NCBI GenBank assembly: GCA_002104985.1
Contig: MCGO01000001.1
Location: 558,001 to 622,000, forward strand
DNA from: Rhizoclosmatium globosum
Lineage: Eukaryota; Chytridiomycota; Chytridiomycetes; Chytridiales; Chytriomycetaceae
Length of the DNA: 64,000 nucleotides
Direction of reading: 5' to 3'
Shown: positions 45,548-57,700 of the stretch, piece by piece
How positions within the stretch are numbered: position 1 is the stretch's first letter
Layout: each line of letters starts with the position of its first letter
Made by a program: the position numbers and the translations under genes
Notes under the pieces: model-generated
What the model saw: the letters and a program-made list of their open reading frames with translations, nothing else
What the model was told of the DNA's origin: nothing
The model's database searches: none

Positions 45548-45950
45548 AGTTTGCTAGTGGGAACGCGTACAGTACTTTCAGTTTTAACAGTTGCCTTTCT
45601 TTGACACGTTACCCCACTCAAGTTCTGTCGGTATTTATTCGCTTTATTGCGCAAAGAATAATAAAAATGTACGAAAGTATGAAGTCTCTGATTATTTTGA
45701 TGGTTTTGATTTCTAAATCTTTGTCACTGACAATCGTTCCATTCACTGTCTGAACATTTGGACCGTAACTAACACATCCGTCATCATTCAATACAACAGA
45801 ACTATAAGATACAATATGAGAGTCGTTATTACACCAACTATGAGTGCAAGTTGGAAACAAATCCTTCAGCAATGTGACGATCCACAGTATTTGACGACGA
45901 CCCACGTTCATTTATTGATGAGAACGTATTCACATTTCGAGAATGATAGA
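45548..45950 (+). repeat. direct repeat, copy 1 (segmental duplication)
   Basis: About 400 bp close to identical with 47750-48145, for example the shared run gtacagtactttcagtttta. The copies flank the DUF3431 gene. Confidence 0.85.
45618..45945 (-). pseudogene. duplicated 3' fragment of the PNGase A gene
   Basis: The frame reads WCNNDSHIVSYSSVVLNDDGC then VSYGPNVQTVNGTIVSDK, nearly the same as the end of the PNGase A gene at 47885. The similarity is to nucleotide level and extends past the stop on the 3' side (45548-45950 against 47750-48145). No start codon or catalytic region is included. Confidence 0.85.
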
Positions 45951-46121
45951 GATTTTTTTAACAAATTTCTAGTTCATATTAAATTAGAGTGACCAATCTG
46001 TGTAGAGCTTTGAGAGTTGGGAAGAATCTTGATTCGCTCTGGATCAATGGTAGTTACTGCTGGAATCGTGACAGAGTTATTAATATATCTCTCGTTTTTT
46101 ATTGACTGTAACTGTCATCAT

Positions 46122-47176
46122 TTAATCATCTACGCATTGGCATCCTGGGTATGATATTTTCATACTTACTTCGTCCTCATTGCTGCACCTTGGTCCAAGA
46201 GTTGATGGATCGGAGCAATTGAACAGAATCATGTAGGAGCTTGGATAATCATGTTAGATTTTAATACAACCTCATCACAATCTTACCGTTCCAGTGTATG
46301 ACCAAACACAGGATTATCAGGGGTGGATCCCATAGACCAGTGGTACTTTTCATCATACAATGAATGACCTGCAGGAACCTCCAACATCGACTTAAGGTAC
46401 GCATACACTTTCCTTCGAACCGCTTGAACTCTCTTCCGGGAAACAATAAATTGGCCTTTCCACGAAGACATAAATTCAAGCTCATCATTCAACAGAAATC
46501 GATCTTGCGCCATCGTCAGGATAAACGGAATCATTTTGAATTCGCCTCCTTCGCCATTCACGAAAGTTTTCTTGAAAACGACGCTGAGATCCATGTAGCC
46601 TGTTGATTCGGGTCTGAAATGTTGGATTCGGTTTTGAACGATTGCATGAAAGTGGGGTTCTGTTCCGTTTGTCCACCATTCAGGCTCAGCTAAATGATTA
46701 TTTGTTATTCAGATATGTACGGCACGGAAGGGAGGTTTACCTTGCAAGAAGAGTGTATGGTCTGAAAGGTTGTTGTATTCGCTCACGATGTGATGCATAT
46801 ACGTATGTCCTTCCCGTCCAACATTCGGCAACAACGTAACAACAGTTGCTCCGGTAGTTCGCTGTAAAGCAACTCGATCTTCCTTCTCCGACTTAGTGTA
46901 GATAAACAGATTGATATTCAGGTCTTTGAACTTCGGATGCAGCCGTATCTTGTCAATCGCAATCGTAAGATTATTAATATCTTCTTCATAGTGGCTGATG
47001 ACTATGTCAAAGGTCCAGTTGGCTTGGCATGGAGGTCGAGTTGAGTCCACATCGACGACGATCAGGCTTTTGACGAACAAGTTTGTCACCGACAAGTACA
47101 ATAGTCCGAATATAATTGCTAGAAGTAGGTTGCGGAGGGCCCGAGGGAGTCCGAAGGAGCCTGATATCATTGGCAT
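46122..47176 (-). CDS. DUF3431 membrane protein
   Basis: Type-II membrane layout: LLLAIIFGLLYLSVTNLFV near residues 20-38, then FDIVISHYEEDINNLTIAID, LFIYTKSEKEDRV, LPNVGREGHTYMHHIVSEY and DHTLFLQ, followed after an intron by EPEWWTNGTEPHF and MSSWKGQFIVSRKRVQAV. LPNVGRExxTYxxHIxxxY is the signature of DUF3431, a fungal family with a glycosyltransferase-like look but no proven reaction. The ATG at 47176 is the first in frame. The 3' end is uncertain: after a 3' exon (SYMILFNCSDPSTLGPRCS) it either stops at 46122 or splices once more to end near 45990. Confidence 0.8.
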
Positions 47177-47212
47177 CGGTTCCAATTTTGGTGTAATTGA
47201 AATTGAGTCCAA

Positions 47213-47749
47213 AAAAGGTCAAAGTTTTTTTGCATCTGAGCCGGATCGACATTAGAGCTAAAAAAATTGTTAGATCGATATTGCTTTATTACTGTCATAA
47301 AGTTTAATGGTTTCCTCGATTAAACTTGGGACAGGCTTGTGGTTTGAGTATTGGGTTGAATACCACTTGGGCTGCAACTCGGGAACGGCTAAAGCGAACT
47401 GCCTGAATCTTTCGAGAATTATTAATAAAGCTAATATAAATATCTGGTTAAAATATCGAAAATATCAAAGAAAGAATAAAGGAGCTGCACCGTGGCCACC
47501 AAACATGTGTAACTTGGAATTCTGAATCTTTATCGGGAAAAAACTGCTCTGGTTTGTCTTGGTATTTTGTGTTTTCATCATTTAATAAATTGGAGGGGGG
47601 GAGGATATAGGTTTTGAAGGATTTTGTTTCTGCCTGCCTCTCGGCTGCCGCGAAAGTACCACTGCCATCACTCAACTCTTAGCGTAGCGAGTAAACCCAG
47701 CGAGGAATATTTAATATCATTTACGTTTTTTTCTCTGTGTAGTTAGCTA
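47213..47749. other. intergenic, nothing seen
   Basis: About 540 bp with G/A tracts (a G-run near 47594) and no gene. The words gcgtagcgag and cagcgagg near 47680 resemble the gcgaa words of the long introns. Confidence 0.4.
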
Positions 47750-48145
47750 GTGGAAACGTGTACAGTACTTTCAGTTTTAACAGTTGCCTTTCTTTGACAC
47801 GTTACCCCACTCAAGTTCTGTTGGTATTTATTCGCTTTATTGCGCACAGAATAATAAAAATGTACAAAAGTATGAAGTCTCTGATTATTTTGATGGTTTT
47901 GATTCCTGAACCTTGTCGCTGATGATAGTTCCGTTAACTGTCTGAACATTTCGCCCATAACTAACACATCCGTCATCATTCAATACAACAGAACTATAAG
48001 ATGCAATATGAGAGTCGTTGTTCCACCAACTGTGAGGCAGTGTTTGCAAGTTGGAAACGAATCCTTCAGCAATATGACGTTCCATAGTATTTGACGACGA
48101 ACCACGTCCAGTCATTGATAAGAATGTATTCACATTTTGAGCATG
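47750..48145 (+). repeat. direct repeat, copy 2 (parent, end of PNGase A gene)
   Basis: Matches 45548-45950 with scattered substitutions and a small deletion in copy 1. Confidence 0.85.
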
Positions 48146-49597
48146 ATCATACAATGTATACGAGTAGTACAAAGATCCATTCGTTGACATTGGAATCTGT
48201 GTGAAATTGAATGTCATTGGATACGTCGAAACTGTGAATCCCCATCCTCTGACAACTCCAGTTATTACGCTTGTCACGTTCCAGAATGTACTTGTGGCAA
48301 TATTATGCCAACCAGTTACCGATTTTCCTTCCTGCGTATAATTCACAAACCCGTCAAACTCAATTCGTTTCGAGATGGATGTGATCCAATCACCTACTTG
48401 GCCACGAACAAGAGATTTTTTCACAACTGATGTCGACGCCGCAAAGTCTATACCGTTCTCGTGCTTTACCACTTGAACAGTTGGTTCAATGTTCTCAAAA
48501 CTCGTCTCCATCACTGTGCCAGTAACTGGTGCTCCCGAATCGTCCAACCATAACCTCAAAATTCCATCCACGAACCAAAGCGACTTTTTCGTTTGCGTAG
48601 TGACATTCAAGGTAATGGTATGCTCCTTCCCGTTCGCCAAAACACTTGCAAATGGAGTCAAATCAAAGCGATAGCTTGGAAAATCCTCGGATCTGATTGG
48701 TGATATCGGTTTCCAGAGTTTTGGATCGTTAGCACCAGTATAGACAAGCTGGAACGGTGCTTCGACACCAACTTGGATGTCGTCAATGTACACTTGAAGC
48801 TCCTTGTACGTCCCACCCCCGAATATTCCATTCTCCGGGCTCGCATACGAGTCATCTGGTCCATTCACGTAATAAAATTCGTCACTTTGATGATACGACA
48901 CGTAGTACTCCAGCTCTGCACGTAGAATATTTCGTGGCAACAGTGGAACTTTGAAGGACGCCGCTTTTCCGGTCCCATCCAACACAATATGTGGATACAA
49001 TTCCTTTGACTCCAGCGCCACAGCCATATCTGGCACTGAATTCTTTCCAAAACCAGTTTGAACCATCGAATAAAACTCAAACGAGACAGACGTGTTATAC
49101 ACGCCAGTATAAACATCATCATTCACATTATCCAATGCAACAGTCACCGTCATCCCACCACCACCACTTGTACTACGTTGAAAAACAGGCGACAAGTCCG
49201 TGACATCCTTCCTAATTTCCCACCAGACTCCATCGCGTGTGGGTTCATTCGTGCATCCACGAAGTAATTCGAATCCATTGACCCAGACTTGATAGATACG
49301 ATCGAATTGACGGCCTTTCGCGCTTGATTGGAGTGTAAGGACAATTGTTGACCAGGATGTGCCACAGTTGGGTGGTACGACAAAGTGTTTGGTTACCCAT
49401 GGGTTTCCGTATGAAGATTTGAAGGCGTGCCAGCCGAGGGTTGTTGTACAGATTGGATTAGTAAGAGGGAGGGTCAGTGGGGAGGCAAGTTGAAAGGTTT
49501 CTGTGTAGTTTGTTGGTGGGAATGCAGAGGTTGGTGGAAGAAGGGACGCGGCAGTATTTGGATTTGGGGTTGTGAGATTAGCGAGGGGTATATTCAT
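47885..49597 (-). CDS. peptide-N-glycosidase A family protein
   Basis: Single exon, 570 residues. TTTLGWHAFKSSYGNPWV, FDRIYQVWVNGFELLRGCTN, RDGVWWEIRKDVTDLSPVF, then FYYVNGPDDSY, YKELQVYIDDIQVGVEAPF and LWKPISPIRSEDFPSYRFDL are the two jelly-roll halves of PNGase A, which removes N-glycans from glycopeptides. Many N-x-S/T sites fit a secreted protein. I see no signal peptide at the chosen start (MNIPLANLTTPNPN), so a short upstream exon may be missing. The 3' end is duplicated at 45548-45950. Confidence 0.88.
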   Translation of the reverse strand: MNIPLANLTTPNPNTAASLLPPTSAFPPTNYTETFQLASPLTLPLTNPICTTTLGWHAFKSSYGNPWVTKHFVVPPNCGTSWSTIVLTLQSSAKGRQFDRIYQVWVNGFELLRGCTNEPTRDGVWWEIRKDVTDLSPVFQRSTSGGGGMTVTVALDNVNDDVYTGVYNTSVSFEFYSMVQTGFGKNSVPDMAVALESKELYPHIVLDGTGKAASFKVPLLPRNILRAELEYYVSYHQSDEFYYVNGPDDSYASPENGIFGGGTYKELQVYIDDIQVGVEAPFQLVYTGANDPKLWKPISPIRSEDFPSYRFDLTPFASVLANGKEHTITLNVTTQTKKSLWFVDGILRLWLDDSGAPVTGTVMETSFENIEPTVQVVKHENGIDFAASTSVVKKSLVRGQVGDWITSISKRIEFDGFVNYTQEGKSVTGWHNIATSTFWNVTSVITGVVRGWGFTVSTYPMTFNFTQIPMSTNGSLYYSYTLYDHAQNVNTFLSMTGRGSSSNTMERHIAEGFVSNLQTLPHSWWNNDSHIASYSSVVLNDDGCVSYGRNVQTVNGTIISDKVQESKPSK

Positions 49598-49745
49598 TTG
49601 AAGTCAAGATGTTTTAATTTATTTAGCTTTGCATTTACAGGAGGATAATGGATTGCAGAACTTCTTTCTTTCTTTCTTTTTTGTTTTCCAACACAGTCAG
49701 AGCAACCAACCAACCAACCAACCAACCAACAACTTCAACAAACCG

Positions 49746-51289
49746 ATGCGGATCATAGTCGGCGACGAAGTAGGGCTGATCAAGCGCATCACGTTCTCTG
49801 TGCCGGCATCAGGCGCGGCCGTCGACGCCAAAGACAAAGACAAAGACAAACGACGAAAGAAAGACAAGGCCAACGAAAAGGCGCCCGCGTTCGCCACGTC
49901 GCCGCTCGTCGAATCGCAAAACAGAGCCAAGGCCGTCGACGCCCTCGCCTTCGCAAAGAACAAATCAAAGGTCGTCGCCGCGACAAAGGACGGCCACGTT
50001 CAAGTCTTCGACATCGATTCAGGAAGCATCGATACACAATTCAGACTATTCGAACCGGTTCCGCAGAAGGCGTCGGTGGCCGGAAACAGGGCCCGCGAGG
50101 AAGAACACTTTGTTGGCCTGTTTGAGGCGAATGGGTGCGTGTCACTGTCCTCGCTCTTTAAAACATCTGTCTAACCTGTCTCACTCTCAGAACTATCATC
50201 ACTTGCACAAACAAGGGAAATGTCAATTACAATGCTCCACTGGCTTTCCTTGCTACAAACCCTTCCGCTGATCCTTTACCCACATTCAAAGGCTCTGTTG
50301 ACCAAGATGCCCTCACTGTAATGAAGGTCTTCCCCGAATCACCCGACTACTTTGCAACAGCCGGTGCAGAACGAGAAGTATGCTTATGGCGGGTCGTCAA
50401 AGACGAGTCAGGAACAGCAAAACTGGAAAGTGTTTGGAAGGCAAAGAACGTTGCAAACGACCACCTTGACTTGCGAGTTCCCGTTCACGTCACTGATTTG
50501 CAGTTTTTGCCTCCACCGGCAGAGTATAAGGCTCCTGAAGGCTCTGGAGTGAAACCGACGCGTATTGCTATGGTCTCGCTTCACAAACACTTCCGTGTTT
50601 ATAACGTTTATGAAGGAAAGAGGCGGCCTGTATTGAGTGTGATTGTTGGAGATATGCCTGCGAAACGGTTGGCTGTCACTGAAGATGGAAGGTGTGTCTT
50701 TGTTGTGTAAGTCGAAATTTCTCAACCATACTACTAGTGAGGCTATTGTCACGGATACAACTGGCAGTGCTATTCATATTAGCACAGCGACGGGAGATCG
50801 TCTTGGTGCCTTTAAAGGATTTCAAGGAGCCGTCACTTCAATCGAATGCGTGAATGAAACTGTGAACGAAGATGTGCGAAAATTGATTGTTACTGCTGGA
50901 ATTGACAGAATGTTGCGCATCTTTTTGCGCGATGGGAAACGAACTTTGCTCCACAAGGTAACTGACTAATAACTTCCAAGCTTGACTAACTAAAATGTCA
51001 TTAGATATATTTAAAGCATAGACTCCACGCAATCCTCATTGATGAATCCTTTGTTCCACCCTCAGCCCAAAAGAGCAAAAAGAAGCCCAGAATCGAAAAG
51101 GATGGCGACGACGAAGGGAAAGAGGAAGAAGAGGAGGAGGAAGAAAATGACGAAGATTTCTTTGCCCGAATGCAGGAAGACGACGAAGATGACGAAGAAG
51201 TTGGGGACAATGATGAGGAAGAGATTGCCCCACCACCGAAAAAGAAATCTGCACCTGTCAAGCCAAAGAAAAGGAAGATTTCATCATAG
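49746..51289 (+). CDS. NSA1: NSA1/WDR74 ribosome-biogenesis WD-repeat protein
   Basis: Four exons. MRIIVGDEVGLIKRITF, ALAFAKNKSKVVAATKDGHVQVFD, TIITCTNKGNVNYN, FATAGAEREVCLWRV, VTDLQFLP, HKHFRVYN, RRPVLSVIVGDMPAKRLAVT, IVTDTTGSAIHISTATGDRLGAFKG, then GIDRMLRIF and a basic/acidic tail ending KKRKISS. This is the seven-blade propeller of Nsa1/WDR74, which acts with Rix7-type AAA ATPase in pre-60S maturation. A charged insertion (KDKDKDKRRKKDK) sits in blade one. The tail has long Glu/Asp runs. Confidence 0.92.
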
Positions 51290-51435
51290 AACCTCGAATA
51301 AACTCTATCCTTGTGTCTGCAAATCGTGTCTTGTTTTTGGTTGGAAGGGAGGCATCCCAACCAAACCAATTTTCTCAACACCCACCCCCAAATTGGTTTC
51401 GAAAAAGTCTCTACACAGACACCTCCTGATCCATC

Positions 51436-53328
51436 ATGTCGTCCTGTATCTCTCTCAGAGGGAGCACAATGTGTCCAAGCTTTGTGAGTAAGTAGTGAAT
51501 CCTGTTAAGTAAGATATTGTGATATCAGAGGCTGATATAGAACCAACCCCGCAGGCTTTAATGCACTCATCCCGGCAAGTATTGCAACCAACGTCCATGA
51601 CGCCGCCAGTTTCGATAGCTACATCAACGTCGCCATTACCGTGTCAAACACCCAATTCACCTTTGGAGGAACTGTCAGAACAGATGCAAGTTTTGGGTGT
51701 CCAAACTGGGATGGAACCCAACTCAGATACCTTCAATCTTCCCTGTGTGCATACCTCGTCGCTGATGGAGTCGGAGTTGTGGCTGATTCGGATGCAGTGA
51801 ATGCGCCAGGTACTCCTTGCAACCCAGCTAGCACTGTGGTGCCATTGTGTCAATCCTCCATGACCAAGTTTGGAACCAGCTGGAACACTGTGTTTAGCAA
51901 CAAGACCAACTGTCCGTCTCCTGGTCCTCTTGCGTTAGGCTCTGCCTCGTTGAGTTCTGTTATGACTGCATACACAAGCGCATTGTCCACTGCTACTTCA
52001 ACCTGTCTTGCAGCGGAAGGTACTCTTGAAAACCAATTCTGTGGATTCATTACTGCTGCTGAAGCAAAGGCTTATTGTGCCACTGCCAGTCTCACGGCTG
52101 ATCCATGTTGTTCTTCATTTGCTCCACCAACAACCACTATCGCGGTTACAACTGCAGCACCAACTGCTGCTGCTGCCATCTCTACAACAGCTGCTGCAAC
52201 TACCTCTGCTGCCGCAGCTGCTTCTACTACTTCTCTTCCCATCCCAATTATCGCTGGTGCCGCCGGAGGTGTAGTTCTCTTGATCATTATTGGTATCACC
52301 GTCTGGTGCTGTATGCGCCGAAAGAAGGCTGCCGCCGCTGAATCAAGCTACGACGACACCCACACATACGGAATGGAGGACAGACAAAACTTCCCCAACA
52401 AGGCCGCTCCAATGGGTTACGGCGCCGCACCAGTCCCAAGCAACAACGGAAACACCTGCGAAGCCGTTTTCGATTACACACCCAACATGAGCGATGAATT
52501 GGCAACAATGGTCGGCGACAAGGTTCTCCTTAAGGCTGAATACGATGACGGTTGGGGTTTCGGTGTCAACTTGCGTACACGCAAGGAGGGAATCTTGCCT
52601 CTTGATGTTCTTGACAAGTTTGCGCAAGGTAATAACCAGGCTCCACAAGAGTACAACCAGCGCGCTTCGTCCATGTACGGTGCCAGCGAGTATGGAAACG
52701 CCCAATCCATGTACGATGCTAACCAGTCCATGTACGATGCGAACCAGTCTATGTACGAGCCAAACGGCCAGCAATCTGGTTACAAGCCAAACAACCAGAG
52801 CATGTACTCTACTTACGAGGCTGGTACCGACTCTGTCTACTATGGAAACAACACCGAAAGTATGCACGCCCCAGGTCCTGCCGCTGGCGGAAAGGATGTT
52901 CACGACGTTGCCTATGATTTCACTCCAGAACAGCGTGACGAGATTGAACTTCGTGTAGGTGATAAAGTTCAACTTCAACACCAGTACGATGATGGTTGGG
53001 CCAAGGGTGTTAACTTGAGCATTGGTGCTACTGGTTTGTTCCCTCTGGATTGTCTGGCTGGATTCGATGCTCCACAGGAGGACGAGAAGGGTAACAAGAA
53101 ACACAACAACCGTGTTTCTTCCATCTACGGTGAGAGCGAGTACGGAAACTCTGTCTACTATGGAGACAACAACACGCAATCTATGTACCAGAGTGAATAT
53201 GGAAACTCTGTCTACTACGGAAACGAGAACGGCCAAGACTCAGTATACTACGGTAACGGACAGGACTCTGTTTACTACGGTAACAACACTGAGTCTGTGT
53301 ATGCTCCTGCACCAAAGGGAAGAAGATG
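51436..53328 (+). CDS. SH3 membrane protein, paralogue A (two SH3 domains)
   Basis: Exon 1 (MSSCISLRGSTMCPSFV) joins a long exon at about 51552. Residues 20-210 form a Cys-rich domain (GCPNWDGTQLRYLQSSLCAY, TPCNPASTVVPLCQSSM, CGFITAAEAKAYC, DPCCSSF), then a Thr/Ala stalk, one membrane span (PIPIIAGAAGGVVLLIIIG) and a basic stop (CCMRRKK). SH3 domains start at EAVFDYTPNMSDELA and DVAYDFTPEQRDEIEL, each with the usual ALYDY-like strand, DDGW and the ALFP-like end (LPLDVL, FPLDCL). Between and after them are Tyr-rich repeats (QSMYDAN, SVYYGN). Predicted N-out sensor with cytosolic SH3 domains; function unknown. Confidence 0.82.
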
Positions 53329-53521
53329 AACGGGGTTATAATATTCGCATTTTCGGGTTGGGACCAGCATGTGTACTCTTTCTTTTTATAACATATTAGA
53401 ATACGCTATCGAGAATAAACTTCATTTGAAAGGAAAGTTCAATTCAACTTCTTTTTGTTAGAGCCACGCATCTCCAAATTGGTTTGTTCCAAAAACAGAG
53501 ACACTCACCACTCATACCGCC

Positions 53522-54628
53522 ATGGCCGCTTACTGCCTTCCATTGACTGGAAGTACAATGTGTCCAGACTATGCCAGTGAGTGCAGTAGTTTAAAGTGTT
53601 TATCGAATGAGCTGCGATACTTACCCAATTTGACAGCGGCTGGTCTCTCCGCCCTGATTCCCGTTCAACTAACGACAATCATCAAAGATGTTGCAACATT
53701 TGATGGTTACGTTCAGTCCTCCACACCCGCTGGACCAGACTTCACCGCTCTCATGCGAAACCCTCAAGCATACAACTGCACAGGCTACGACGGCACAAAC
53801 GGCTTCCGTTACTACATCACAGCCTTCTGCACACAATTTGTCGGCCAGGGAATCACCGATCCCACAACGCCTTGCAACCCAAAAGGCACCATCCTCCCAA
53901 TCTGCTCCAAATCAATGTCTCAATTCGTTACCCAATTCTCAAAAGTCTTTGCATCCAAACAATGTCAAGCGGGACAAAACATTGTAGCGCAATCCTTCGT
54001 CAACAGTATCACTGACTTGCGTACTGCCAACGTTTTTTCGACGGACGCCTCTTGTACCGTCGCTTTGTCTACAGAAACACAGAACTGTGGATTTGTTACG
54101 GCTGCTGAACAAGTGGTGTATTGTACAAGCGATGTTACCAAAGACCCATGTTGTGTGGGAGTTGCCATTCCGAAACAAACTACCAATGTTGCCGCTACCA
54201 CTGCTGCCGGTCCAGCACCAACTCAAGCTCCTGTAATTACAACTCCTGCTGCTGCTCAAGATAGCGGAAGTGCTCTCACGGGTGTTACACTTTACGTTTT
54301 GATTGGAGGCGTGTCTGTTGTTGTTATACTCTTGGCAATTTTGCTTGCCCTCTACTTCTGCTATGGTAAACCAAAGAAGGGTGCACAGTTTGATGGATAC
54401 AGTATGAATGAAAAGCAGGGGTTAGGGCGTGGTGGAAATGCAGCACCCGCTCGTGGAGGTTATGATGCAGGTCGTGGAGGAAATCAGGGAGGACGTGGAG
54501 GACCTGCTCCTTCTGGAAGGGGTAACTACGGAAATGATTCAGTTGGTCGTAGTGGAAGCCAGGGAGGTCGTGGCGGAAGCGCAGGCGGCCGAGGTAATGG
54601 ACGTGGGGGGCGTGGAGGCAGAAATTAG
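53522..54628 (+). CDS. SH3-family paralogue B, no SH3, Arg-Gly tail
   Basis: Exon 1 ends MAAYCLPLTGSTMCPDYA (53522-53578), joined at 53636 to TAGLSALIPVQ. The Cys-rich domain is conserved (YNCTGYDGTNGFRYYITAFC, TPCNPKGTILPICSKSM, CGFVTAAEQVVYC, DPCCVG), with a short Thr/Ala/Pro stalk and a span GVTLYVLIGGVSVVVILLAI. The cytosolic part has no SH3; it is an RGG-type Gly/Arg region (RGGNQGGRGG, GGRGNGRGGRGGRN). RGG segments often bind RNA or phase-separate. Head-to-tail with A and C. Confidence 0.82.
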   Translation: MAAYCLPLTGSTMCPDYASECSSLKCLSNELRYLPNLTAAGLSALIPVQLTTIIKDVATFDGYVQSSTPAGPDFTALMRNPQAYNCTGYDGTNGFRYYITAFCTQFVGQGITDPTTPCNPKGTILPICSKSMSQFVTQFSKVFASKQCQAGQNIVAQSFVNSITDLRTANVFSTDASCTVALSTETQNCGFVTAAEQVVYCTSDVTKDPCCVGVAIPKQTTNVAATTAAGPAPTQAPVITTPAAAQDSGSALTGVTLYVLIGGVSVVVILLAILLALYFCYGKPKKGAQFDGYSMNEKQGLGRGGNAAPARGGYDAGRGGNQGGRGGPAPSGRGNYGNDSVGRSGSQGGRGGSAGGRGNGRGGRGGRN

Positions 54629-54761
54629 ATTGTGCAGAGATAATGTGATTGAAAACACATAAATAAATATAGATAGTTAAAATTTGTGGTTTCGATGGCA
54701 GTAGGTTATGTGTGAGACACTTTGTCCCCCCAATTTTCGTTTCCATTTCCAGCAGCAGCTC

Positions 54762-57700
54762 ATGTCGCTCTGCCTTCCCCTTGCCGGCTCCACAGCCTGC
54801 CCAGACTTTGCAGGTATGTTCCCTAGGCTACAGAAAGCGAATCCTTGTTCCCTAGCAAGTGTGAAGGGTCATGACTTGAAGGAGATTGATAAATTGGCCA
54901 CCTTTGACTGACTCGTTTGCTCAAGGTCTATCGGCGTTCATTCCGGCAAATATTGCCGCTCAAGTTACGTTTACATCGGTCACCGAGTTTGATAATTACA
55001 TCAAGGCCACTTCTGACTTCTCAGTGGGAACCAGTTTCTATAACGCTCTGATTGGGGCGACCTACAACTGTCCTGGATTCGATGGAACTGGATTTCGTTA
55101 CTATCAAACTGCCAATTGTGCCAATTTCGTTGGTCAGGGGATTGGCGCGATTGCAGATGGTGCTACAACCCCTTGCAACCCTGTAGGCACCGTGATGCCT
55201 ATCTGTACATCCAGTATCAATGGCTTTATCACAGCATATGCAAAGGTCTTTGGAAACACTGCGGTCTGTCCAAATGGAGAAAATTCGCTCGCCGCTTCCA
55301 TTCCACAGCCTCTTGTTGGCTACATCGCAAGCAATTACTTCACAACTGGAGGAAGTTGTGTTGTCGGTGAAGTTGCTGAAGCTCAGAACTGTGGTATGTT
55401 TCATGGCTAGTTGGATTGAAACCAATCTTAACTTTTGATCACCAGGATTCCGTACTGCTGCCGAGGCTACAAAGTTCTGTGCAGCTGATGTTACAAATGA
55501 TCCATGTTGTCCAAAGAAAACAACTGCAGCGGCAGCTGCCACCAACGCCCCGCAGGCAACTTCCCAAGTCGCACCACCAACAACCGCTGGAACCGGTTCT
55601 TCCAGCAGCAGTGGTGGAATTTCAACCAACACTATCATTTACATCGGAGCTGGAGCCGGAGGTTCCCTCCTTATCATCATCGCCATTGTCGTTTATTGCT
55701 GCTGCATCAAAAAGAAGGCCCCACCAAAGAGCCTTGACGAATTCGAGAAGCAAAACATCCCAATGCAAAAAGTTGGATCGAAAGCAAACTTGCAAGGCGC
55801 TCCCATGGGAGTTTCTCAACCACCAAAAGGATCCAACATCCACACCGCCATGTTCAATTACACTGCTCAAATGCCTGACGAGATCAACACCCTTGCGGGC
55901 GATAAAGTTGCCGTGAAGCATGAATACGATGACGGATGGGGTTTTGGAATGAACTTGAGAACTCGTCAGGAGGGATCTTTCCCATTGGACCTTTTGGATG
56001 GATTTGGGGAACAGCAGATGCACCACCAACAGCAGCCACAACAACACAGCAAGAGAGCGTCTAGCTTGTACGGACCTCCAGCGGGTATGAACCAAGGGTT
56101 CGGGAACCAGAACCAAGGATTTAAGCCTGTTGCGATTCCAGTTGGTGTTCCTTTGCCAGGTGGCCCACAGCAATCTCAAGCTGGTGACGTTCGCAAGGTC
56201 GTTAAGCCATACAATCCTACCCAAAATGATGAGATTTTGTTGAGAGTTGGTGATTCCGTTAAGGTTGCTAATGAATACGAAGGTGTGGCTCACGTTTTGA
56301 TTTCGAACTTTGTTACTAAAACGTTTAACAACAGATGGATGGGGTTTTGGTCAGAATCTTTCTTCTGGAAAGCAAGGTCTTTTCCCTCTCGTTTCCCTTG
56401 GTCCAAAGCAGCCACAACAGCAGCCACAACAGCCACCTCAAGCGCCTAAGCAGGCTCCTGTCGTTCCATCTGCCAACGATGCTCGTAAGGTTATCATGGA
56501 GTACCAACCTTCCCAAAGTGATGAAATTCTTTTGAGAGTGGGAGATACCGTCAAGGTTGCCAACGAATATGATGGTTAGTTTGATTTTCTTTATTCTGCG
56601 ATGTTCTGATTCTGTGTTTTCAATTAGACGGTTGGGGTTTCGGAAAGAACTTGACAACTAACCGTGAAGGTCTTTTCCCCTTGGACGTTCTTGCTCCAAA
56701 GCAAGGGCTGGTTTCTGCCAATGACAAGAAGCACGGTCAGCGTCTTTCTAGTCTTCAAGGGCCAGCTCCACCACAAAAGCCAGCCTCTGACATTGTTATT
56801 GTTGCCGAAGACTTTGACCCAGAGAACCCAGATGAAATTGAGCTTCGCGTCGGTGATCAAGTTCAGTTGAAGAAACAATTCGACGACGGATGGGCTACTG
56901 GAACCAACAAGGTTACTGGCGCTACTGGATTGTTCCCGCTTGATTGTCTTGTTGGATTCGAGGATGGTAAACCAAAGAACGGTGACAAGAAACACAACCA
57001 GCGTGTTTCTTCCATCTACGATGCCGATTTCTCTGCCTACAGCGCTCCCGTTCCAGCTATTCCAGTCCCAGCACCAGCCAAGAAAGAGGAAAAGAAGCCA
57101 GCTTCTGACATTGCCATTGTTGCCGAAGACTTTGACCCCGAGAACCCTGATGAAATTGAACTCCGTATTGGTGACCAGGTTCAGTTGAAGAAGCAATATG
57201 ATGATGGATGGGCGACCGGAACCAACAAGATTACTGGAGCTACTGGTTTGTTCCCACTTGACTGTCTTGCCGGATTTGAAGATGGAAAGCCAAAGAATGG
57301 TGACAAGAAGCACAACCAACGTGTCTCGAGTATCTATGACGCTGACTTTTCTGCTTACTCTGCCCCTGTCCCAGCCGCACCAGCTCCTGTTCCAGTCCCA
57401 GCCAAGAAGGAGGAGAAGAAGCCTGCCTCTGATATTGTCATTGTTGCTGAAGACTTTGACCCTGAAAACGCTGATGAAATTGAACTCCGTATTGGTGACC
57501 AGGTGCAATTGAAGAAACAGTATGACGATGGATGGGCTACTGGTACCAACAAGATTACTGGTGCTACTGGACTGTTCCCGCTTGACTGTCTCGTTGGATT
57601 CGAGGATGGTAAACCAAAGAACGGTGACAAGAAACACAACCAACGTGTCTCCTCCATTTACGATGCCGATTTCTCTGCTTACTCTGCCCCAGTTCCAGCT

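Noticed and set aside
52343..53236. 297-residue minus-strand open frame
   Set aside because: Antisense of the SH3 and Tyr-rich region of paralogue A.
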